Shown here one piece after another: positions 35,301 through 41,484 of a stretch of DNA of 41,484 nt (positions within the stretch are counted from its first letter, which is position 1; each line of letters starts with the position of its first letter). Source of the stretch: Caldilineaceae bacterium (GTDB lineage: Bacteria; Chloroflexota; Anaerolineae; Caldilineales; Caldilineaceae). Position numbers and translations under genes: made by a program. The stretch is taken from NCBI GenBank assembly GCA_022842065.1, contig JALHQH010000078.1, positions 1 to 41,484 of the forward strand, written 5' to 3'. The notes below the pieces were generated by a model that ran no database searches, was not told the DNA's origin, and saw nothing but the letters and a program-made list of their open reading frames with translations.

Positions 35301-38300
35301 TTAGCCTATCCGCCGGGTATGGTGCCACGATCCAAGAAGGGGCGCAGATCATCTCCAGTCGCTATTCTTTGGAGGGGGAGAACGAGACGGTCAGTCGCGT
35401 GCGTGCCGGGTTGAATAGCCTGCTGCCCGTGCCGCTGCTGGCGACACAAACCTACATACGGATGTTTGTCGCCGCTGAAAAAAGCATCAAGACAGGCAGC
35501 TTCGTTGGTGCGCTCTCCGGGACAATCAAAAAATTAGGGAGTACTTATAAGCAAACAAAGGCACAATACGCCAGTCTAGCCGTTCAGGGCGAAGGAGCGA
35601 GTGTAGGGAACATAAAACCGGCAAAACTTAGCCAGATTGACCTAGCCCAGGGTTTTACGACAAAACTTGCGCGCCTTACTGCGATTGGTGTTGCTGGTGG
35701 CGCGATTATGGCCGTCACAACGGCGTTGGCGCTTAGCGCGGACTTCGATAGCACAACGCGCACGGCGCTCGGTGCGATCGGCGCGACCGCTGGCCTGATC
35801 AGCACGGTCATCGTACCGGCAGCCCAAGTGGCCAGCATCTATAAGTTGGGGGTGGATAGTGGCCAGGGCGTTAAGATGAGCAAGTTGTTCCTAGGCTCAA
35901 CAGTGATAACCACCGCCGCTAAAATTGGGACTGGGGTTGGTTTAGCCCTCAGTGTGGCGCTGATCTGGGGCTTCTTTATCTATGGCGCAACCAGCAGCGG
36001 CTATACGACCGGCAGCCCGGCACTGAACAAAGCCTTCTTCGAGGCGGTGGCCGCCACCCTCGTTGCCGTGCTGCTGACGGTACTCAGTACGAACCCGATT
36101 GGCGCCATCATCGTTGGCCTCATCGGGGTGCTTGATTCCATCTTCACCCTGCTCTGCGAATTGGGGGTGGAAGGGTGGCGCGTCCAGGGCGGTTTTTATG
36201 GCGGTGCCTGTTTCTCGCTGACGACCAGCGCCACCAAAGTCCTGGCCTATTTCCTCTATAACTACGAGCCGATGATCGACACCAGTCGCTCCGACCTCAT
36301 GATCGCGAGTGCCCCCAATGTCACCCTGGCCGATCCCACCAAAGGCTATGTACCTGATAACACGCTCACCCTCAACCTGCCGGTGACGACGACCGTGATC
36401 CACAAAGATCCCGACCCGGCCAATGGCCTGTTGATCAACTTGTATCTCTGGCTCTTCTCGCCCGACAACCTGCGCGCCAGCACCTTCAAATATGGGCTGA
36501 GCCAGGGCGCGGGGGTCAACCAGGCGGTCGATCTCAATCAGATGACGGGGACCTGGCAGGATGTACGCGAAGATCACAAATATGTGCTGACCCCTATGTA
36601 CCGCGGGGTAGCGACGACCAATCCGACGCCGCTGACCAACATCCCGCTGGTCCAAGGCATCAACAGCATGGTGCCCTTTAGCCTCACCATGAACTTCGCC
36701 ATCCCGGCCTATGAGTGTTGGACGCTCTGGATTCCCGGTACGCCCGTGGTGATTCCCGTCTGCTATGTGCGCGAGTTAGAGAATAGCAACACGATGCCCT
36801 TTACGCAGTTGAAGTATGATGTGCTGCCCAACACGCTGGCTGGGTTTCTGACCCTGGGCAACAAACCTGGCGGCGGGCTCGGCCAAGGCTGGGATGCCCG
36901 CCTGCCGGCCCTGCGGGATGCTGATGGCGACGGGTTGGCCAACGCCAGCACCGGCGGGCTAGACCCCAATGACACGACCTGGGACGCCGATGGCGACGGG
37001 CTGAGTGACCGCTTTGAACTGCAACGGCGCACCGCCGGTGTCCCCTATTCGCCCGTGCTGCGCGATACCGATGGCGATGGGCTCACCGATAAGCAAGAGG
37101 CCGCTATCGGTACCGACCCGGCGGTAGCGGACACCGACAACGACGGTCTGAGCGACGGCGTCGAGATGCGCCATCAAGTTTACGACAACAATGGCAACCT
37201 GACCACTGCCTGGGCCGGCGGCTGGGAGGTGACCATCAACAGTTCACCGGCGCGCACCGTCTGGGTCTCATCTAACCCGTTTAGTGCCGACAGCGACCAG
37301 GATGGCATCAGCGACCAGGCCGAAAAGAATCTGGCAGCGAATGCCAATGCCGCGTTACGGCTGGACGATCAAGGCGTGCCCTACCATCCAAATGTCCCCA
37401 ATACGCCGCCGCTGGCCGTCTTTATTAACAGCAGCGCCTTTGCGGGCTATATCGGGCCGAATCAACGGCTTTACTACACGACGACGGTGGTGGCGAATGT
37501 GCCGGTCGAACCGGGCGTGTTGGACGTGACCATGTCGGCCAGCCAGAACGTTACCCCGCCGCCGGCCGTACTGCCCTTTAACACCCTCACCTTTAGCGGC
37601 AGCCAGACGGTGACGCAGGCGATCAACTTCACCACGCGGACCGGGGGCAATGGAACGATCGACCTGCTGAGTACGGCGCGCACGCGCCTCCAACGCAGCA
37701 GTGGCTCGGCGTGGGTAGTCGATCCAGTTTCACTCGGCGCGCCCTTGAGCGGCTTTACCGCACCGCGCACGGCACGCAACAGTGTCGTGGCAGCCATCAA
37801 CCCCAGTCGCCCTGACAGCTATCAGCTCAACGCCTTGACCATGAACGACAATATTTCGATCGGTGATGTGCGGGCCTACAATCTAACCACCGGGGCCGGC
37901 ACGATCCTGAGTAGCAGCGACACCAGTTACGCCGGTCGCAGCACGGAAGCAATCGATCTCGCCGGCAATCGGCACGGCACCAACGTCGCCGTTTGGGACC
38001 AGCGCAACTACTGCCGCACCATGACGATTAATTCGTTGCGGGTAGAGCAAGCCGGCGCGGACCACGGTACACCAGGGATTGAGCCATTCATCACTGTAGT
38101 GACCAACAACCGGAGTGCCAGCGAGCAGGTCTGGTATTGGGACGCCGCTGGTGGTGCCGCCAATATGACGGCCGGCCAGCAGCGCGGCCCCAACGGGGGC
38201 GGTTTCCCCCTCACGCGTACCATCTGTGGCGACACCGACTTGCAGGTATGGGAATCGGATGGTCCAGTCAACATTCCCGCGCAAAATGAACTGGTCAACA

Positions 38301-41300
38301 CCTACACCGTGGATACCTTTGGCCGCAACTTTACCTTCACGCCATCCTTTCTGAGTGCCGCCGGTCACCTCATCACGCTCAACGTCACGATTGGCTTAAG
38401 CCCTTTCAATGACCTCGCGGGGACGCGGTTGAATAGCGCCGGCGTGGTACAGGGTGCGCTGAGCTTCCCGTCGCCAGCCATTGCCACAGGCAAAGAGATC
38501 GCCAGGTACAATCCGGTGGTCGCCAGCAACGGCGATGGGTTCGTGGTCCTCTATCAAGCCTCGATCAAAGATTCCTCTGTCCGCGACGTCCCCGTCTATC
38601 TGGTGGCGCAGGCGTTTGACAGCAGTGGGACGCCCACCGGCACCAGCTTCCACCAAGCCCATACCAGCGCCTTTAGCCCCAATGGGCCGACCATGCTCTA
38701 TGATCTGGCTTGGCTGGGCGATCGCTATCGTATGGTTTGGAAGCAGCCGGCTGCGCGCACGATCCAGTCCGGCGATCTGAACGCCGCCGGCACCTTTACG
38801 GGCAGCGGTTGGACGACGCTGGCCACGGATGCCATCGACGAGACCCTCCGCCGCTCGGTGCCACGGCTCGCCTATGATCCCTTTACGACCCGTTGGCTGC
38901 TGGCCTACAATCCGTTTGACCAGGCGACGACTACCCTGAAAGTCTATGCAAATCCCGACGCCACGACCCCCTTACGGACGTCGAACCGGCTCGGTAATCA
39001 TGGCATTGGCGTCGCCTATAATCCGCAGACGCGCGGCTGGCTGCTGGCGACCTATTATCAGCCTGAGCTGACATTAACGCCGTTGACAAGCGATTTGACC
39101 CTCCTGGCCTTTCCCGGCACGATGCGGGTTGATACCCAATATCCGCTTTTGAATCCCGGCACTTCGCTCGCCTGCCCCGCGCCCGTCTCGCTGCCCATGG
39201 CGGAATTACGCTTTGAAGAACTGCCAACGGCCAATGGCGTGCCGCCCACCTTTGTCGATAGCCGTGGGATCACAGCTGCCCCCACCTGCACCGGTGATAG
39301 CTGTCCAGCAGCCGGCTTCCCCGGCGCACCGAATGCGCCCGGCTCCGACTATGCGGCGGGGTTCGATGGCGTCAATGATCGCGTGATCTTTGATAGCCCA
39401 ACCCCGACGGTATCAACCTCAGGCAAATTCACCTACGCGTTCTGGCTGAAAGCCGCACCCGGTACCAATAGCAATACCCATATCGTTTCCATGGGTAATA
39501 TCCCTGGTAGCCCCATCTGGGGGTTTGGGCTGAATGGGAGTAATCTGCACTTTAGCCTCAACAGCGTGTCCTATCTGGAAAGTAGTGGCCTCAGCCTGGA
39601 CAATAATCAATGGCACTTTGTGGCGGTCGCCTACAATGGTTCGGCGGGGACGTTGACGCTCTACGCCGATGGGGTGCAAGTTGCCACCCGAACCGCGGGT
39701 ACGATCGCCGATATCTCAGCCAAAGCCATCGGTGCCACCTTCTATGGAACGAATGCATTTAAAGGCACCGTCGATCATTTCCAATCCTATACTACCGCCC
39801 TGGACGCCAGCGCCATCCAAGGGCTCTATAATCGTACCTTGCAACCCTTCTGTGTGGCGAGCAATGTCGGCCCCAGTGCCGCCGATGTGCGTTGGGGTAA
39901 GATCACCGTGCGCGAGAACGATCTGCGCGGCGGGCGTCTCACGGCCAGCGCCGGCTTAAAGGTGATCGTTGACGATAAGGCCCCGGAAGCCCAGTTCACC
40001 TCGCACGCCGGTAACGCCTTTGTCGCCGCTGACACGGTCATTGGTGGGACGGCCAGCGACTTTACTGGGGTCGGGGTCGGCAAGGTGGAAGTAAGCACCG
40101 ACAATGGCGTGACGTGGCAAACGGCGACCGGCGCCAATACCTGGAGCTTCTCGCTCGCTGGGTTGAGCGGCCTCTTGCGCGTCCGCGTCCGCGCTACGGA
40201 CTTGGTCGGCAATGTTGGCCCCGCCAGCGGGACGCGCGATCTGACAGTAGACACCACGGCACCGGCCTTGACGATCGACACCCTGGCGGCCACGCTCAAA
40301 CCGACCAAGAATGCGGCAGGCCAGTGGCAAGTAGGGCTCAGGGGTACGGCAACCGACAGCGGTGGCCTGAAGGCCGGTTCACTCGTGGTGAAGTTGACCC
40401 AAGCCTCCGGCGTTGGCGTTGACCAAAGCCAGCAAGTAACCACCGTTAACGGCAGCAGTTGGAACCTAAACTATCTGCTCGATCCCGGTCTCTTCGATCC
40501 AACCGGTGCCTACACGATGACAATCCAAGTGGACGATGCGGTGGGTAATCGCACCCTCGCCGCACCCAAGGTGATTCGCCTGGATGCCACCGGCCCGGTG
40601 GCGGCGCTCAGTGCGCCCGATCTCGCCCGCACCGTCATCAGCCAGACCGTCACCATCGGCGGTGTCATCAGTGACACCAATAGCATTGTCGGTCTCGACC
40701 GGGCGGAGATTGCCTTCACCCCCATCGAACAGATTGCGGCGCTGCCAGTTGGCCTCACCTCGACCCAGGCGGAATCCCAGCTCAACCGGCAGTGGCGGCC
40801 CGTCACCCTGACACAGTTTGGCGCTGGCGTGGCGCAGACCACCTGGCGCGTTGCCATCCCGACTGGACTGGAGGACAGCTACCAGATCGACCTGCGCGGC
40901 TATGACCGGCTCGGCAATGTGAGCATCACCTCCGGCCTCTGGCAAGGGATCATCGACACCCGCGACCCGCGCGTTGTCATGACCGCCAATGCGACCGGTG
41001 CGACCTATGTCGACACGGCGGATGATACCCAACGCCATGCAGTGCAATTCGTCTGTGCGGTGCAGGATCGCAACCTGGACGAGAGCAGCTTTGCCTGCCC
41101 CGGCTTGGGACTGGCCGAACCAGTCCGTTCGTTCGAGAGCATTCCCGCCCTGCAAGCGCTCTTCCCGGATCTGACCCTGCGCACGGGGCTGGCCCTCTCT
41201 TACACGCTCTGGACCACGACCCCGAATCCGGCCGCCAATGCCAGCGCCTGCGATAGCTTTGGCCGTTGTGCGCAAGCTGCGACAGCGACAGGCTCAGCGA

Positions 41301-41484
41301 CCGCTTTGGCTTCGACAAGCTCAGCCGCCGCTACGTCCGCCGCGGCCCCCGGCGCGCCACTCGCTGTCATCGTCAACCCGACCGCCGGCAGCTTTGTGGC
41401 GGCGAATAACGCGGTGAGTGTCACCGTCGCCGCTGAGGCAGGCGCAACGCTCAAGGAGGTGGCGATCAAGCTCGACAATGTGAC
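32336..41484 (+). CDS. Giant membrane-anchored surface protein, second paralogue (partial, 3' end outside window)
   Basis: The frame is open from ATG 32336 to the window edge (3049 complete codons), with AAAGGA six bases before the start. An overlapping ATG at 32329 in another frame ends after 98 codons and is rejected. Order: signal/anchor segment (about 10-30); the unrecognised outer domain (WQKAKAAGSYHF to GELWVGENGLPVRQ); two helices with a basic RYRRVR turn (295-342); TSP3 repeats (435-541); a central hydrophobic cluster (about 1110-1277) with WGFFIYG as in the paralogue; TSP3 (1525-1665); LamG (about 2288-2508; FTYAFWLKA, WHFVAVAYNG); Ig-like repeats from 2541 on. It matches the protein at 10914 along its whole length. 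Octamer-type DNA (33503-33632) is read in frame at about 390-432, where the paralogue has unrelated sequence. Confidence 0.93.
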   Translation, partial: MTNHFTRYAKRRWLMILLALFLLAAGLLSVYWWPHLTRAAIRLTAPDPVTAAWQKAKAAGSYHFTSDVLQKTIPVASLTNVGRGSRSEALYLEGQNDLRGQSLELTIWSQTGSALNADSGVSLRTADGKSYTRRGNEPWQESDNVTDGFAPGGDFLGYLAAIREVTTDATETRSGITFTRYSFTLDGPAFAAYMHEQMLAALRAKGELPPGVQLEAPAYYRDMTGSGELWVGENGLPVRQILTLNFPEQNEERVEAAITVNFSNYGAEQSGLWTLLRSGQWQGAWLVLPSRMPDLTGLWLGLTLSVAAFLVVRYRRVRAVQTAIVSAVIFSQVVGPLLSVTTQTRFFDSYRAKAAAQEEQQAADQSQQTLQSKVLAGPEFDPHQNPVAAGRQDDWMTEGQDDKMTGGQDDWQSATQSPNLLVSPSPSLQLSDPGTDTDGDGLTDFTEVRIDTSEVISDTDDDGLNDNLEVNSFSMGGQTWYTDPNAQDSNRDGLADVLEWGINNTTGLPQATPRDTDSDGLPDLFDPDNDNDGVADRQDLAPFVKGAAAYSEATPLELTVNNLTPNQPTFVEFQIRPSDPKNLWFAHNVLDWPQDSEGQIRDIDGKTYADFALAQGRTAEANADNGDLKAIPMLEIRIPTASANLPSQAELTPFNISVNDFTADGATKVAYVPLAVISDEQSGERVAFSGQMRYKPTGSWTTPHSVRLAWVVQALNDLPCDPDNADDVAKGCQTDGYIHNQLTMLHSYYDSWTLTGLTVREDHGASMGIVYEDPAVDTNKKEDAGLWALSLVLDHHFLIGRDENNDNVRDLKVSDLATRFDRDNNPSETQRFAVPNILQVVTNSYTTGDEATASTAMTETTKILDTVFKSVVTADNAVKPLLLFAQEHRLRVVGLDQVGAGENYATQSAARVTLDLAPTAQTALPVTVNAALKWMAYCGANGNNVTWRPCTADEYAGTIEGRYATLPSQPGDGPDDVAGRMMLTLAYYFSLSAGYGATIQEGAQIISSRYSLEGENETVSRVRAGLNSLLPVPLLATQTYIRMFVAAEKSIKTGSFVGALSGTIKKLGSTYKQTKAQYASLAVQGEGASVGNIKPAKLSQIDLAQGFTTKLARLTAIGVAGGAIMAVTTALALSADFDSTTRTALGAIGATAGLISTVIVPAAQVASIYKLGVDSGQGVKMSKLFLGSTVITTAAKIGTGVGLALSVALIWGFFIYGATSSGYTTGSPALNKAFFEAVAATLVAVLLTVLSTNPIGAIIVGLIGVLDSIFTLLCELGVEGWRVQGGFYGGACFSLTTSATKVLAYFLYNYEPMIDTSRSDLMIASAPNVTLADPTKGYVPDNTLTLNLPVTTTVIHKDPDPANGLLINLYLWLFSPDNLRASTFKYGLSQGAGVNQAVDLNQMTGTWQDVREDHKYVLTPMYRGVATTNPTPLTNIPLVQGINSMVPFSLTMNFAIPAYECWTLWIPGTPVVIPVCYVRELENSNTMPFTQLKYDVLPNTLAGFLTLGNKPGGGLGQGWDARLPALRDADGDGLANASTGGLDPNDTTWDADGDGLSDRFELQRRTAGVPYSPVLRDTDGDGLTDKQEAAIGTDPAVADTDNDGLSDGVEMRHQVYDNNGNLTTAWAGGWEVTINSSPARTVWVSSNPFSADSDQDGISDQAEKNLAANANAALRLDDQGVPYHPNVPNTPPLAVFINSSAFAGYIGPNQRLYYTTTVVANVPVEPGVLDVTMSASQNVTPPPAVLPFNTLTFSGSQTVTQAINFTTRTGGNGTIDLLSTARTRLQRSSGSAWVVDPVSLGAPLSGFTAPRTARNSVVAAINPSRPDSYQLNALTMNDNISIGDVRAYNLTTGAGTILSSSDTSYAGRSTEAIDLAGNRHGTNVAVWDQRNYCRTMTINSLRVEQAGADHGTPGIEPFITVVTNNRSASEQVWYWDAAGGAANMTAGQQRGPNGGGFPLTRTICGDTDLQVWESDGPVNIPAQNELVNTYTVDTFGRNFTFTPSFLSAAGHLITLNVTIGLSPFNDLAGTRLNSAGVVQGALSFPSPAIATGKEIARYNPVVASNGDGFVVLYQASIKDSSVRDVPVYLVAQAFDSSGTPTGTSFHQAHTSAFSPNGPTMLYDLAWLGDRYRMVWKQPAARTIQSGDLNAAGTFTGSGWTTLATDAIDETLRRSVPRLAYDPFTTRWLLAYNPFDQATTTLKVYANPDATTPLRTSNRLGNHGIGVAYNPQTRGWLLATYYQPELTLTPLTSDLTLLAFPGTMRVDTQYPLLNPGTSLACPAPVSLPMAELRFEELPTANGVPPTFVDSRGITAAPTCTGDSCPAAGFPGAPNAPGSDYAAGFDGVNDRVIFDSPTPTVSTSGKFTYAFWLKAAPGTNSNTHIVSMGNIPGSPIWGFGLNGSNLHFSLNSVSYLESSGLSLDNNQWHFVAVAYNGSAGTLTLYADGVQVATRTAGTIADISAKAIGATFYGTNAFKGTVDHFQSYTTALDASAIQGLYNRTLQPFCVASNVGPSAADVRWGKITVRENDLRGGRLTASAGLKVIVDDKAPEAQFTSHAGNAFVAADTVIGGTASDFTGVGVGKVEVSTDNGVTWQTATGANTWSFSLAGLSGLLRVRVRATDLVGNVGPASGTRDLTVDTTAPALTIDTLAATLKPTKNAAGQWQVGLRGTATDSGGLKAGSLVVKLTQASGVGVDQSQQVTTVNGSSWNLNYLLDPGLFDPTGAYTMTIQVDDAVGNRTLAAPKVIRLDATGPVAALSAPDLARTVISQTVTIGGVISDTNSIVGLDRAEIAFTPIEQIAALPVGLTSTQAESQLNRQWRPVTLTQFGAGVAQTTWRVAIPTGLEDSYQIDLRGYDRLGNVSITSGLWQGIIDTRDPRVVMTANATGATYVDTADDTQRHAVQFVCAVQDRNLDESSFACPGLGLAEPVRSFESIPALQALFPDLTLRTGLALSYTLWTTTPNPAANASACDSFGRCAQAATATGSATALASTSSAAATSAAAPGAPLAVIVNPTAGSFVAANNAVSVTVAAEAGATLKEVAIKLDNV
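33503..33632. repeat. Octamer-periodic two-arm element inside the second giant gene, in frame
   Basis: Left arm octamers: GACAAGAT, GACTGGAT, GACAGAAG, GACAAGAT, GACAAGAT, GACAGGAG, GACAAGAT. After a spacer the right arm runs TCTCCTAA, TCTCCTTG, TCTCCCCC, TCTCCTAG, CCTCCAAC, TCTCCGAC. The period is eight in both arms and the arms are of opposite strand type. It encodes GQDDKMTGGQDD then SPNLLVSPSPSL, in the linker before the first TSP3 block. The paralogue at 10914 has no such element here. Confidence 0.85.
41308..41326. repeat. Third copy of the TCGACAAGC-loop hairpin, inside the giant gene
   Basis: GGCT (41308-41311) pairs with AGCC (41323-41326) around TCGACAAGCTC. Loop size (11) and sequence match the copies at 232-262 and 21761-21785, with one base change. 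It is read as part of an Ala/Ser/Thr-rich linker. A degenerate neighbour, GACAGGCTCAGCGACC, lies just upstream at about 41286-41302. Confidence 0.6.

Overview
The window looks like part of a chromosome from a Chloroflexota bacterium (GC-rich, large genome). I infer this from the protein types and have not confirmed it by any search. The evidence is two very large SARP/STAND regulators with WD40 and TPR modules, giant secreted proteins built from TSP3, LamG, Ig-like and RTX units, and a C-terminal (L/F)LPLV(Q/N)R tail on two secreted proteins. I see no RNA genes, transposases, CRISPR arrays or phage genes.

Layout. The window is a repeated cassette. Positions 1-123 hold the last 40 codons of a giant secreted protein (+). 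A convergent regulator follows on the minus strand (271-7563; SARP, NB-ARC, 14 WD40 repeats, second NB-ARC, TPR). Divergent from it, on the plus strand, come a small protein (8058-8294), a stand-alone SARP regulator (8569-9660), a small protein with two membrane helices (9797-10300), another small protein (10521-10745) and a 3609-residue giant secreted protein (10914-21743). The layout then repeats: a convergent minus-strand regulator (21805-31578; SARP, AAA-type ATPase, TPR, NB-ARC, TPR, NB-ARC, 14 WD40 repeats), a divergent small protein (32059-32271) and a second complete-start giant protein (32336 to the window edge).

How the parts may work together. The four small proteins share one domain of about 45 residues. 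The giant proteins are paralogues of each other. The three regulators share a SARP DNA-binding/BTAD head. The strongest finding is a cis-regulatory code. Four plus-strand promoters carry direct octamer repeats of TTGTAACG type, spaced 11 or 21-22 bp, with the last repeat exactly 9 bp before a TAnnCT -10 box. This is the geometry known for SARP activators. These promoters sit before the first small gene, the SARP gene, the first giant gene, and the small gene plus giant gene of the second cassette. The proposal is a SARP-controlled surface-protein system in which STAND ATPase regulators sense a signal and switch on giant calcium-binding, multi-domain surface proteins together with small companion proteins.

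Other structure. Octamer-periodic inverted-repeat elements occur in intergenic DNA and, in frame, inside coding regions. Two of them sit at the same position in both regulators. A hairpin with conserved loop TCGACAAGC and varying but complementary stems lies at both convergent gene junctions and once inside a giant gene. The two big regulators use the same modules in a different order.
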